Origin: G963665005 sp963665005
GTDB lineage: Bacteria > Bacillota > Clostridia > Christensenellales > SZUA-584
NCBI GenBank assembly: GCA_963665005.2
Contig: CAXXTQ010000001.1
Location: 2,976,001 to 3,040,000 of the forward strand
Direction of reading: 5' to 3'
DNA: 64,000 nucleotides
The translations under genes and the position numbers were made by a program. Each line of letters starts with the position of its first letter. Position 1 is the first letter of the stretch. Shown piece after piece: positions 1 to 8,041 of this stretch. Below the pieces are notes generated by a model. That model was not told the DNA's origin. It was given only the letters and a program-made list of their open reading frames with translations, and made no database searches.

Positions 1-881
1 GCTGCGACTATAGGCTTTCCCGACTCGGCGAGTATCTTTTCTACCTGCTCCGCAAGCTCTTGTACGTCTATCTTAGTCCGCGAACACGTCGGGCAGCTTA
101 TCACTTCGGGATAAAACACGCGGCTCCCCGCGCTCTGCAGTATGCGCCTTGCGGCATCTATTTCGTCCACCGGGTCGCCTGTTATAGACACGCGAATGGT
201 ATCGCCTATACCGTCGAGCAGAAGAGCCCCGAGCCCTACGGCAGATTTGAAGCAGGAGTTCTTATATGTCCCCGCTTCGGTTATTCCAATATGCATAGGC
301 GCGTCGCACTCGTCTGAGAATATTCGGCAAGCTTCTACGCAAACGGGAACGGACGATGCTTTTATAGACACCACTACATCAAGAAAACCCATTCCGTATA
401 CATTGCGTACGCTCTTTAGCGCACTTTGCGCAAGCGCCTTCGCGCAAGGGCCACCGTATTTTTCTAAGAGCTCTTTTTCGAGCGACCCCGAATTTACGCC
501 TATTCTTATAGCCGCGCCGTTTGCTTTAGCGCAGTCTACAACTTTTTTCAGTTCGCCGACTCCGCCTATATTGCCCGGATTAATACGCACCTTGTCGGCG
601 CCGCTTTGTATCGCCAAAACGGCAAGCTTTGAGTCAAAATGCACATCGGCAATAAGCGGAATGTTTATATTCTTTTTAATTTGCAAAAATGCCTGTCCGC
701 ATTCCGCATTATAAAAAGCGCACCTTACCGCCTCGCACCCCGCGGCGACAAGCCGCTCTATCTGCGCAAGCGTTTTATCGACATCAAGCGTATCGGTGTT
801 GGTCATCGATTGTATCAGCACATCGTTTTTTGCGCCTATTGTAACGCCGCCGAACGATACCTGCCTTGTACATCTTTTCAT
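1..881 (-). CDS. ispG: 4-hydroxy-3-methylbut-2-enyl diphosphate synthase (partial, C-terminus off the left edge)
   Basis: Penultimate step of the non-mevalonate (MEP) isoprenoid pathway: reductive conversion of methylerythritol cyclodiphosphate to HMBPP by a cytosolic [4Fe-4S] enzyme. The reading frame stays open to the window edge and gives 293 residues of an expected ~350. It begins MKRCTRQVSFGGV, followed by QSMTNTDT, the IADVHFD segment and the RINPGNIG motif of the TIM-barrel, which are typical of the family. A CPTC pair near the visible end is the start of the cluster-binding domain; the remaining cysteine lies beyond the edge. The start ATG is 3 nt after the rseP stop, so it is the distal gene of the rpsB-to-ispG operon and probably translationally coupled. 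Together with dxr upstream it places two MEP-pathway enzymes in one operon. Confidence 0.93.
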   Translation of the reverse strand, partial: MKRCTRQVSFGGVTIGAKNDVLIQSMTNTDTLDVDKTLAQIERLVAAGCEAVRCAFYNAECGQAFLQIKKNINIPLIADVHFDSKLAVLAIQSGADKVRINPGNIGGVGELKKVVDCAKANGAAIRIGVNSGSLEKELLEKYGGPCAKALAQSALKSVRNVYGMGFLDVVVSIKASSVPVCVEACRIFSDECDAPMHIGITEAGTYKNSCFKSAVGLGALLLDGIGDTIRVSITGDPVDEIDAARRILQSAGSRVFYPEVISCPTCSRTKIDVQELAEQVEKILAESGKPIVA

Positions 882-884
882 ATA

Positions 885-1931
885 TTACCCGCCCAAAAAT
901 CCCGTTACATCACGGAACAAGAATAGAATCATTACACCGAACAACAGTACAAAACCTACAAAATGAATCATGCCTTCTACGTTTCTCGGCACTGGTTTTC
1001 TAAATATTTTTTCAATCGCTATAAAAACAAGCCTTCCTCCGTCGAGAGCGGGAAGCGGAAGCAGGTTCGCCACCGCAAGGCTTATATTTATTGCAGCGAT
1101 AAGGTGAAGCAAATATTCAAAGCTGCGCTTTAATGCAAAACTGAGTTCGTCTACAATTCCGGCTATTCCCCTCGCATTTTCCATTCCTCGGCCTGCGAAA
1201 AGCCCGAATATGAGCAGCAAAGTTTCTTTGACCACCAGATACGTCCACTTGAAAGATAACGCGATTGCCTCGAAAAAGCCGAAAGATTTATTCTGCGAGC
1301 CGTATGAAAAACCTGCCATATTACGCCCGACCGGTTCTCCTTCATATGATTCATAATATTTCAAAGGTATATCAAGCGAAATCTCCTGGCCTCCGCGCAG
1401 CAGCGTGATGGGCATTCGCTCATCGTTCGCTTCTCTTTGCGCAACAGCCGTTTCCATGTAAAAATCCATTTTGACGCCGTTCATCTCGAGTATGACGTCC
1501 CCCGGTTCCATTCCCGCCTCCTGCGCGGGGCTGCCTTCCCAAACCTCTGCAACAACAGGCACATATTCGCCGAAACAGGTAAGCACTATTATGGCAATTA
1601 TTACGGCAAGTATGATATTAAAAGCGGGGCCTGCCGCAATAGTCAGCGCCCGCCTTCCGGCCGGCTGTTTATTAAACGCCTGGCTGTCCTGAAGCTCCTG
1701 ATCTTCCCCGTAGAATTTTGTAAACCCGCCGAGAAAAATCCATCTTACAGAATATATAATATCGTTCTTGACCCAGCTTTTTATCTTGGGGCCAAAGCCG
1801 ACAGCAAATTCAACAATTTTTATTTTACAAGCACGGCCGATGCTATAATGCCCGAGTTCATGGACCATGATTATTATTCCAACAATCAATAGCGCACCGA
1901 TAATGCTGAGTACCGTGATAATCGATTCCAA
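885..1931 (-). CDS. rseP: RIP metalloprotease (site-2 protease family)
   Basis: Membrane-embedded zinc protease that cleaves transmembrane segments of regulatory proteins such as anti-sigma factors. At 348 aa it is a normal length for Gram-positive RasP/RseP. The HELGH zinc motif lies in the first membrane helix (about residues 24-28), a PDZ domain occupies roughly 120-190 (AQEAGMEPGDVI), and the third zinc ligand sits in the C-terminal LPALDGGR motif. The start is TTG, chosen because GAGGAGG lies 6 nt upstream. It sits between dxr and ispG, the usual Clostridia arrangement (cdsA-dxr-rseP-ispG). Natural substrates cannot be read from the sequence; it could serve the anti-sigma systems of the same genome. 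Confidence 0.95.
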   Translation of the reverse strand: MESIITVLSIIGALLIVGIIIMVHELGHYSIGRACKIKIVEFAVGFGPKIKSWVKNDIIYSVRWIFLGGFTKFYGEDQELQDSQAFNKQPAGRRALTIAAGPAFNIILAVIIAIIVLTCFGEYVPVVAEVWEGSPAQEAGMEPGDVILEMNGVKMDFYMETAVAQREANDERMPITLLRGGQEISLDIPLKYYESYEGEPVGRNMAGFSYGSQNKSFGFFEAIALSFKWTYLVVKETLLLIFGLFAGRGMENARGIAGIVDELSFALKRSFEYLLHLIAAINISLAVANLLPLPALDGGRLVFIAIEKIFRKPVPRNVEGMIHFVGFVLLFGVMILFLFRDVTGFLGG

Positions 1932-1987
1932 ACGCTGCCTCCTCTTTTATATAATTATATCATAAGAAAAGCCCTAAAATACACGCT

Positions 1988-3133
1988 CTATAAAAAATTA
2001 TGGTATATATAGTTTTTAACTTGCGTATCCGTGTTGTAAATCTCAAGCAAAGAATTGCCTTTTAAATGCGCAAATTTGTTCATGGCGAACGCTACCGTTT
2101 TTTCTATATCCCCGAAAGAAATCTTTTTTTCGAGGAAAAGGTCTACAGCCGCCTCGTTTGCCGCGTTCATAATAAGCGGCATTGCCCCGCCCTGATGTAT
2201 AGCATCCATGGCATGCCTAAGGCACGGAAATTTATCTGTATCCGGTTTCTCGAACGAAAGCGGCCCAAGCGAAGCAAAATCAAGATGCCCCACAGCACTC
2301 TGAAGCCTTTCGGGATGCCCGAATGCGTACTGTATGGGCTGCCTCATATCGGTCGGGCCCATTTGGGCGATTACAGCTCCGTCGTTATATTCTATCATAG
2401 AATGAATGATGCTCTGCCTGTGCACAACAACATCTATCATATCGGGCGTAATATCAAAAAGCCACTTGGTTTCAATAATCTCAAGCCCTTTGTTCATATA
2501 CGTTGCACAATCTACGGTTATCTTTTTGCCCATTCGCCAGTTCGGGTGCCGCAAAGCCTGCTCGACTGTAGCGTTTTTTATCTGCTCTTTGCTCCACGTA
2601 AGAAAAGGCCCGCCCGAAGCGGTCAGTATAACGCGCCTAAGCCCTTTAGTGTCTATGCCGTGAAGGCACTGGTATATAGCACACAATTCGCTGTCAACGG
2701 GAAAAACCTCCGAGCTTGATGTCTTTTGTTTTTCTTTTACTATATGCCCGCCGCAGACAAGCGATTCTTTGTTTGAAAGAGCGATGTTCACGCCTCTGTC
2801 GAGGCACTCTATAAGCGGCGGAAGCCCTGCTATACCGACAACTGCAATAAGCGCAATATCAGGATCACCTGCGCTGCAAGAATCGACCAGCCCTTGTATG
2901 CCAAAACCGACCTTCATGCCTTTGGGAACTTTCTTTTCGAATTCAGCGTCTCCGGAAGAGCCGGTAACCCCAATATAATCCGCGCCGAATTTTTTTGCCA
3001 GATGCAAAAGCTCGTCGCTGCTCTTGTGCGCCGTCATCGCGGTCACGCGGAATCGGTCGGGGTTTTTTTCAATGATGTCAAGCGCCTGCCGTCCGATAGA
3101 ACCTGTAGCGCCGAGTATAGCAATTTTCTTCAT
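1988..3133 (-). CDS. dxr: 1-deoxy-D-xylulose 5-phosphate reductoisomerase
   Basis: First committed enzyme of the MEP isoprenoid pathway: isomerises and reduces DXP to methylerythritol 4-phosphate with NADPH and a divalent metal. At 381 aa it is full length. The N-terminal GATGSIG dinucleotide-binding loop, the ALSNKESLVCGG active-site segment, the PVDSELCAIYQCL metal-binding/catalytic segment and the TASGGPF loop are all present. The ATG start is preceded by AAGGA at a normal distance and lies 12 nt from the cdsA stop. The product feeds undecaprenyl phosphate synthesis, consistent with uppS two genes upstream. Confidence 0.97.
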   Translation of the reverse strand: MKKIAILGATGSIGRQALDIIEKNPDRFRVTAMTAHKSSDELLHLAKKFGADYIGVTGSSGDAEFEKKVPKGMKVGFGIQGLVDSCSAGDPDIALIAVVGIAGLPPLIECLDRGVNIALSNKESLVCGGHIVKEKQKTSSSEVFPVDSELCAIYQCLHGIDTKGLRRVILTASGGPFLTWSKEQIKNATVEQALRHPNWRMGKKITVDCATYMNKGLEIIETKWLFDITPDMIDVVVHRQSIIHSMIEYNDGAVIAQMGPTDMRQPIQYAFGHPERLQSAVGHLDFASLGPLSFEKPDTDKFPCLRHAMDAIHQGGAMPLIMNAANEAAVDLFLEKKISFGDIEKTVAFAMNKFAHLKGNSLLEIYNTDTQVKNYIYHNFL

Positions 3134-3145
3134 TATTTATTCCTT

Positions 3146-3952
3146 TTAAAGCGAGATGATAAGGTAAAATATGTACACCGCCGGGCTGATAAACAAAACG
3201 CTGTCTAATCTATCCATAGCGCCTCCGTGCCCCGCCATTATTCTACCATAATCTTTCGCGCCAAACTTTCTTTTTATTAAAGATGCCGATAAATCTCCCA
3301 GTTGTGTCAGTATACTTAAGACAAACCCGAGCAGCAGATACCACAAAGGGTTTATATTTATGCCAAACGCCGCCTGCGCGAAATACCCTGTTAAAAATAC
3401 CGCGCCCGTTCCAAAAACAGTCCCGCCTATAGAGCCTTCGATTGTCTTTTTAGGGCTGATACTTTGGGCAAGCTTGTGTTTCCCCAAGAGGTTTCCTGTA
3501 AAATACGCGAATGTGTCTGTAATTATCGCCGCCCCGAACGCTAAAATAATCATAAATTGGGATGCGCTTTTTTGCGGTATGCATGCTACGGCCGTTAAAA
3601 ATACCAGCAGCGTTCCGGGATAAAAAAGGCAAAACGCGGTCATAAAACCGTCTTTAGTATCTCTGCCTGTCAGTATAAGCACCGTGAAAATACAAATCAG
3701 AGCAAGCGCCGTAAGTATCGCAATTCCGCTAAACCCGCCCGCGAAATCGTACACCGGGTAAATAAGCGCCGCGAAAGCATACCCGATCCATTTTATAGGC
3801 TGTGCACCGCCCATTGATGTAACCTTCATCATTTCGTGTGTACAGAGTATTGCCATAATGCCGGCAAAAATTTTAAAATAAAGCCCGTGGAAATATACAA
3901 CTAAAAAAAGCAGGCCCAGCGCCGGTATCGCAACAAGGGTTCTCTTTAACAA
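3146..3952 (-). CDS. cdsA: phosphatidate cytidylyltransferase
   Basis: Makes CDP-diacylglycerol from phosphatidate and CTP, the entry point to phospholipid synthesis; an integral membrane protein with about eight hydrophobic segments. The C-terminal CDP-diglyceride synthetase signature is clear (SPKKTIEGSIGG, then LGDLSASLIKRK and KDYGRIMAGHGGAMDRLDS). The reading frame extends upstream to 4039, but that overlaps uppS by 71 nt. I place the start at a TTG at 3952, 16 nt after the uppS stop, because a GGAGGAG site sits 5 nt before it and the mature N-terminus LLKRT begins the first membrane helix. That gives 268 aa, the usual family size. Confidence 0.95.
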   Translation of the reverse strand: MLKRTLVAIPALGLLFLVVYFHGLYFKIFAGIMAILCTHEMMKVTSMGGAQPIKWIGYAFAALIYPVYDFAGGFSGIAILTALALICIFTVLILTGRDTKDGFMTAFCLFYPGTLLVFLTAVACIPQKSASQFMIILAFGAAIITDTFAYFTGNLLGKHKLAQSISPKKTIEGSIGGTVFGTGAVFLTGYFAQAAFGININPLWYLLLGFVLSILTQLGDLSASLIKRKFGAKDYGRIMAGHGGAMDRLDSVLFISPAVYIFYLIISL

Positions 3953-3968
3953 GTGATCTCCTCCAAAA

Positions 3969-4730
3969 TTATAAGCCGCCGAAACGGCGGTCTCTGCCCG
4001 CAAACTCGGCAAGAGCTTTTGCATATTCGGCCTCGTCAAAATCCGGCCAAAGCGTATTCGTAAAATAAAATTCAGCGTATGCGAGCTGGAACAAAAGATA
4101 GTTGCTTATTCTTTGCTCGCCGCTTGTACGTATCATCAAATCGGGATCGGGCTGGCCCGCTGTCTGAAGCTGTCCCGAGATATATTCTTCGTCTATTTCT
4201 TCTGGTTTTGCGCCCGCGCCTACAGCTTTTTTTACCGCTGAAACGATTTCCTGGCGCGATCCGTAGTTTATAGCCATATTAACGGTAAGCCCGTTGTTGT
4301 CTTTAGTTGTCTGCTTGGCGCGTTCAACTTCGCTTAAAACTTCGGGCGGAAGCTTAGACAAATCGCCAAGAGTTCTTATACAGACATTTTTTTCGTGCAG
4401 CTCTTCTAGCTCCTGCCGCAAATACTCAAGCAGCAGCCGCATAAGCGTACTAACTTCTTTTTTCGGCCGTTTCCAGTTTTCTGTAGAAAAAGCGAACAGC
4501 GTTAGATATTTTATGCCTATGTCCGAGCTCATTCGTATTATAGTGCGCACGCGCTCAACGCCCGCTCTGTGGCCCGCCGACCTCGGCAAACCTCTTTTTC
4601 GCGCCCACCTGCCGTTGCCGTCCATAATTACCGCGACATGCCGAGGCAGCCGCGCACGGTCGACGCTGTCGTATACGCTCTTATTTTGCCTGCCTTTTCT
4701 GCCAAAGAACAGATTTTTTATCGCGCCCAA
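3969..4730 (-). CDS. uppS: isoprenyl transferase (undecaprenyl diphosphate synthase)
   Basis: Cis-prenyltransferase that elongates farnesyl diphosphate with isopentenyl units to C55 undecaprenyl diphosphate, the lipid carrier for peptidoglycan and other wall polymers. The 253-aa protein has the MDGNGRWA motif with the catalytic Asp, a basic RKRGLPRSAGHRAG stretch, LTLFAFSTENW, and the C-terminal DLMIRTSGEQRISNYLLFQ and PDF segments. The start is TTG (4730) with AGGAG six bases upstream. It follows a small PASTA-like gene by 9 nt and precedes cdsA. Confidence 0.96.
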   Translation of the reverse strand: MGAIKNLFFGRKGRQNKSVYDSVDRARLPRHVAVIMDGNGRWARKRGLPRSAGHRAGVERVRTIIRMSSDIGIKYLTLFAFSTENWKRPKKEVSTLMRLLLEYLRQELEELHEKNVCIRTLGDLSKLPPEVLSEVERAKQTTKDNNGLTVNMAINYGSRQEIVSAVKKAVGAGAKPEEIDEEYISGQLQTAGQPDPDLMIRTSGEQRISNYLLFQLAYAEFYFTNTLWPDFDEAEYAKALAEFAGRDRRFGGL

Positions 4731-4739
4731 TGTAAACTC

Positions 4740-4946
4740 CTAATCATCCAGCATCCGAGTTTTAAAATGGGAAACTGCTATTTCTATACTATTATTTCCA
4801 ATATCGCGCTGGCGTATAACCCTTGAAGAATCGGCGTGTTCAACTCCCCGCTTTGATATATACTCAATCCGCAGCACATTATATCCGGCAGATTTTAGTA
4901 TTTGCTCTGCGGTATCCGCTTCATACCCTATTACTTCGGGCATCAT
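4740..4946 (-). CDS. small single-PASTA-like protein
   Basis: A 68-aa protein whose ATG overlaps the frr stop codon by 4 nt (ATGA), which strongly suggests translational coupling. The sequence opens MMPEVIGYEADTAEQILKSA and continues with a GYNVLRIEYI strand. This is the pattern of one PASTA repeat: P-x-V-G, then an amphipathic helix with A..IL..AGY, then beta strands. There is no signal peptide or membrane helix, so it appears cytosolic, whereas most PASTA repeats lie outside the cell on kinases and PBPs. Function is unknown. The beta-lasso fold assignment is inferred from motif spacing only. Being sandwiched between ribosome recycling and undecaprenyl synthesis argues that it is real. Confidence 0.7.
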   Translation of the reverse strand: MMPEVIGYEADTAEQILKSAGYNVLRIEYISKRGVEHADSSRVIRQRDIGNNSIEIAVSHFKTRMLDD

Positions 4947-5506
4947 ACTTCCATTATTTCTTTCTCTTTTTCATGCACCAGTTCGTCTATTGTCTTTGTA
5001 TGTTCATCTGTAACGTCTTGTATCTCTTTTTCAAGATCGTTAAAGTCGTCTTCGGTGATTTCGCTTGCCTTTTTCGCTTTTTTAAATGTTTCATTTGCTT
5101 CGCGCCTTATAGACCTTATGGCGACTTTTGCATCTTCACCTTTGTGCTTAATCGTTTTTGCAAGCTCTTTTCTTCTCTCTTCTGTAAGCTCGGGCATAAC
5201 AAGGCGTATAACTTTGCCGTCGTTCGCCGGATTTATGCCAAGGTCAGATTTCATGATCGCCTTTTCAACATCGGTAATTAAGCTTGCATCCCATACTGAA
5301 ACCATAAGCATACGAGGCTCCGGCGCAGATATGTTACCGACTTGGTTAAGCGGTGTAGGTGTGCCGTAGTAGTCTACCATAATTCCGTCAAGCAGCTGGG
5401 GGTTTGCTCTGCCTGCCCGAATATGCGACAAATCTCTTTTAAAGACGGATATAGTTTTGTCCATCTTTGTTTTTGCGTTGTCCAATGCTTCATGTTTTAC
5501 ATACAT
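4943..5506 (-). CDS. frr: ribosome recycling factor
   Basis: Releases the post-termination ribosome from mRNA together with EF-G. The 187-aa protein is full length and collinear with the family: the N-terminal MDKTISVFKRDLSHIRAGRANPQLLD block, the YYGTPTPLNQVGNIS domain II hinge, and the C-terminal helix with VIRLVMPELTEERRKEL. An AGGAGG site precedes the ATG. It lies downstream of pyrH (20 nt gap), the universal pyrH-frr pairing, and its stop overlaps the start of the small PASTA-like gene. Confidence 0.98.
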   Translation of the reverse strand: MYVKHEALDNAKTKMDKTISVFKRDLSHIRAGRANPQLLDGIMVDYYGTPTPLNQVGNISAPEPRMLMVSVWDASLITDVEKAIMKSDLGINPANDGKVIRLVMPELTEERRKELAKTIKHKGEDAKVAIRSIRREANETFKKAKKASEITEDDFNDLEKEIQDVTDEHTKTIDELVHEKEKEIMEV

Positions 5507-5526
5507 AATTTTTACCTCCTGTTTTA

Positions 5527-6237
5527 TTAAGGCATAGAATTTATTCTTGTACCTATGTTCTCTCCCATAACAACTTTTTTAATGCCGTCTTTTACATTCA
5601 GTCCAAAACATACGATGGGAATATTATTGTCCATGCACAGAGAAACCGCCGTTGTATCCATTACAGCGAGCTTCTGCTGAATCACGTCCATATAGCTTAT
5701 AAAATCATATTTGCGGGCGTTTTTATAAATTTTGGGGTCACAATCATAAACGCCGTCAACATTCTTGGCAAGCAATATAAGGTCCGCTTCCATCTCTGCC
5801 GCCCTCAGAGCCGCCGCAGTGTCGGTAGAAAAGTACGGATTACCCGTACCGCAGGCAAAAATCACAACGCGCCCTTTTTCGAGATGGCGCATTGCGCGCC
5901 TTCTTATATACGGCTCTGCTATCTGCCTCATTTCGATTGCCGACTGTACCCGCGTCTGCATATTCTTGTTTTCCAGAGCGTCCTGCATTGCAAGCGCGTT
6001 TATTACCGTTGCCATCATGCCCATATGGTCAGCGGTCGTCCTGTCCATGCCTATTCCTCGCCTTCCGCGCCATATGTTTCCGCCGCCTACGATAATACCT
6101 ATCTCCACGCCCAGTTTCGCAACTTCAATAACCTGGTCTGCTACAGAACCTATCACATCAAAATCAAACCCTGTATTGTCGTCGCCAGATAACGCCTCTC
6201 CGCTAAGTTTCAATATAATACGATTATATTTAGGCAT
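5527..6237 (-). CDS. pyrH: UMP kinase
   Basis: Phosphorylates UMP to UDP; a hexameric amino-acid-kinase-fold enzyme that in Firmicutes is regulated by GTP and UTP. The start at 6237 (MPKYNRIILKLSGEAL) was chosen over the upstream open frame because an AGGGGG ribosome site lies just before it and the upstream part reads through the tsf terminator. The 236-aa protein shows GGGNIWRG, the DRTTADHMGMMATVINALA block and FACGTGNPYFSTDTAA, all diagnostic. It is separated from tsf by a terminator-like hairpin (6256-6286), so expression relative to rpsB-tsf may be reduced. Confidence 0.97.
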   Translation of the reverse strand: MPKYNRIILKLSGEALSGDDNTGFDFDVIGSVADQVIEVAKLGVEIGIIVGGGNIWRGRRGIGMDRTTADHMGMMATVINALAMQDALENKNMQTRVQSAIEMRQIAEPYIRRRAMRHLEKGRVVIFACGTGNPYFSTDTAAALRAAEMEADLILLAKNVDGVYDCDPKIYKNARKYDFISYMDVIQQKLAVMDTTAVSLCMDNNIPIVCFGLNVKDGIKKVVMGENIGTRINSMP

Positions 6238-6255
6238 AGATTTCCCCCTCTTTTC

Positions 6256-6286
6256 AAAAAAAGGAGAGCGCATGCCGCAGCTCTCC
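6256..6286 (-). terminator. terminator/attenuator between tsf and pyrH
   Basis: On the minus strand a 7-bp stem GGAGAGC/GCTCTCC with a 10-nt loop is followed at once by seven T. It starts 13 nt after the tsf stop codon. Because pyrH follows in the same direction with no clear promoter in the 19 nt left, partial readthrough is likely, which would set ribosomal S2/EF-Ts expression above that of the metabolic genes. Confidence 0.8.
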
Positions 6287-6298
6287 TCAAGATTTATC

Positions 6299-6946
6299 TT
6301 ACTTGGACATCTGTTTCTTAACCTCTTCCGCGAAATCGTCTTCTCTCTTTTGCAGGCCTTCGCCCATTTCATAGCGGACAAACCGTCTTATGGCAATCTT
6401 CTCGCCAATTTCGGATATTTTTTCTGTGACGATATCTTTTATTGCTTTATCGGTATCTTTTACAAACGGCTGCTCGAGCAGGCAAACTTCTTTATAATAT
6501 TTTTTTATACGGCCTTCAACCATTTTCTCTGCGATATTATCCGGCTTTCCTTCGTTTTTTGCCTGAGCCATTAAAATCTCTTTTTCTTTTGCGATTTCTT
6601 CTGCCGATACGTCACTTATATCTACAAACTTAGGGTTCGAAGCCGCTATGTGCATCGCTATATCATTTACTAGAGTTTTGAACGCAGGAGTCATGGCTAC
6701 AAAGTCCGTCTCACAGTTAACCTCAAGAAGTACGCCTATTTTTCCGCCCATGTGTATATAGCTTGCGACAACACCTTCAGCCGCAATCCTGCCCGCTTTT
6801 TTTGCGGCGGTCGCAAGGCCTTTTTCACGAAGAACTTTTATAGCTTCTTCTATATTCCCATTCGCTGTTACAAGTGCATTTTTACAGTCCATCATACCAG
6901 CGCCTGTTCTTTCTCTTAATCCTTTAACATCACTTGCTTTTATCAT
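6299..6946 (-). CDS. tsf: elongation factor Ts (short form)
   Basis: Nucleotide exchange factor for EF-Tu. The N-terminal UBA-like domain (VKGLRERTGAGMMDCKNALV) is followed by the core domain with CETDFVA. At 215 aa it is the short form, lacking much of the second core subdomain found in the ~290-aa proteins of Bacillus and E. coli; short EF-Ts proteins are common in Clostridia. It lies 50 nt after rpsB, the conserved rpsB-tsf pair. Confidence 0.97.
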   Translation of the reverse strand: MIKASDVKGLRERTGAGMMDCKNALVTANGNIEEAIKVLREKGLATAAKKAGRIAAEGVVASYIHMGGKIGVLLEVNCETDFVAMTPAFKTLVNDIAMHIAASNPKFVDISDVSAEEIAKEKEILMAQAKNEGKPDNIAEKMVEGRIKKYYKEVCLLEQPFVKDTDKAIKDIVTEKISEIGEKIAIRRFVRYEMGEGLQKREDDFAEEVKKQMSK

Positions 6947-6996
6947 ATCTAAAAAACTCTCCTTATTAAGTTATACAGCATTTTATTTATGCTTGA

Positions 6997-7824
6997 TTAT
7001 TCTTCTTTTGCATCCTCCGCAGTTTCTTCTGCAGCTTCTTCTCCGGATATTTCAATATCCGCTGCTGCTTCGGCGGGCGCCTCGGGCTCTGCTTTTTTAG
7101 GCTCTTGTGCTGCCGGCTCACCAGATGTATCTTCCATCTGTTCACCCTGTTTTGCTTCGAGACAGGCGTCTGCAATTTTAGATGAAAGCAGCTTTACCGC
7201 ACGAATCGCGTCATCGTTTGCCGGTATTATGCAATCTATCTCATCCGGGTCACAGTTAGTATCAACAATACCTACGATAGGTATACCAAGCGAACGAGCT
7301 TCTGCAATAGCGATACGTTCTTTTCTCGGGTCTACAACAAACATAACTCCGGGGAGTTCTTTCATGTCTCTTATTCCGCCGAGGTTCTTGTTTAATTTTT
7401 CATGTTCATGACGAAGCTTTATTACTTCTTTTTTAGGAAGCAGTTCAAACTCTCCGCTCTCTTCCATTCTTTCTATCTTCTCAAGCCTTCGAATACGGCT
7501 TCTCATAGTATTGAAGTTTGTAAGCATTCCGCCTAGCCATCTTTGGCTGACGTAAAACATGCCGCATCTTTTCGCCTCTTGTTCGATAGATTCCTGTGCT
7601 TGTTTTTTGGTCCCGACAAAAAGCACGCTCTTTCCTTCCATAACCGCATCGCGCACAAAAAAATACGCCTGCTCCACCATCTTGACCGTTTTTTGAAGAT
7701 CGATGATGTAGATGCCGTTGCGCTCCGTAAAGATGTACTTTTTCATTTTGGGGTTCCATCTTCTTGTTTGGTGCCCAAAGTGAACACCAGCTTCAAGTAG
7801 CTGTTTCATTGAAATGACTGCCAT
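6997..7824 (-). CDS. rpsB: 30S ribosomal protein S2 with acidic C-terminal tail
   Basis: Small-subunit ribosomal protein. I place the start at 7824 (MAVISMKQLLEAGVHFGHQTRRWNPKM) because a GAGGAGGAAA site precedes it; the open frame upstream is leader sequence. Residues 1-230 are a complete S2 with GTKKQAQE, QRWLGGMLTNF and PGVMFVVDPRKE. The last 45 or so residues are an Ala/Glu-rich acidic extension (for example EPEAPAEAAADIE) without similarity to the S2 core. First gene of the long minus-strand operon, with a good promoter about 110 nt upstream. Confidence 0.97.
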   Translation of the reverse strand: MAVISMKQLLEAGVHFGHQTRRWNPKMKKYIFTERNGIYIIDLQKTVKMVEQAYFFVRDAVMEGKSVLFVGTKKQAQESIEQEAKRCGMFYVSQRWLGGMLTNFNTMRSRIRRLEKIERMEESGEFELLPKKEVIKLRHEHEKLNKNLGGIRDMKELPGVMFVVDPRKERIAIAEARSLGIPIVGIVDTNCDPDEIDCIIPANDDAIRAVKLLSSKIADACLEAKQGEQMEDTSGEPAAQEPKKAEPEAPAEAAADIEISGEEAAEETAEDAKEE

Positions 7825-7930
7825 AGTTTCCTCCTCGTTTTTTTCCTCCCAACGCCTCGTCTTTTTGTATAACCCGCAAATTTGCAGGCACGAATACAAA
7901 AATCAGCGAAGGTGTGACATTCCTTTTGGA

Positions 7931-7959
7931 ATTATAGCACAAGGGTTTTTAATAATCAA
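7931..7959 (-). promoter_or_regulatory. promoter for the rpsB operon
   Basis: On the minus strand TTGATT (7954-7959) and TATAAT (7931-7936) are separated by 17 nt, a near-consensus sigma-A promoter. The predicted start near 7924 leaves a leader of about 100 nt before rpsB. The leader contains a small inverted repeat (CCTGC...GCGGG) and may carry S2 autoregulation, known for other bacteria, but no specific match was recognised. Confidence 0.8.
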
Positions 7960-8041
7960 CATGTTTATTAGCCAAAACAATTGTGCCAAATAATTTTTTA
8001 CAAAAAATTAAGTTTGAGAAATCACCAAGAATTAAGCAAAT

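Noticed and set aside
142..714. 190-codon open frame on the plus strand over ispG
   Set aside because: Antisense shadow of ispG with no ribosome site and a Ser/Pro-rich sequence; many similar shadows in this window were ignored.
3953..4039. Longer cdsA starting at 4039
   Set aside because: Would overlap uppS by 71 nt; a TTG with a strong ribosome site at 3952 fits spacing and protein length.
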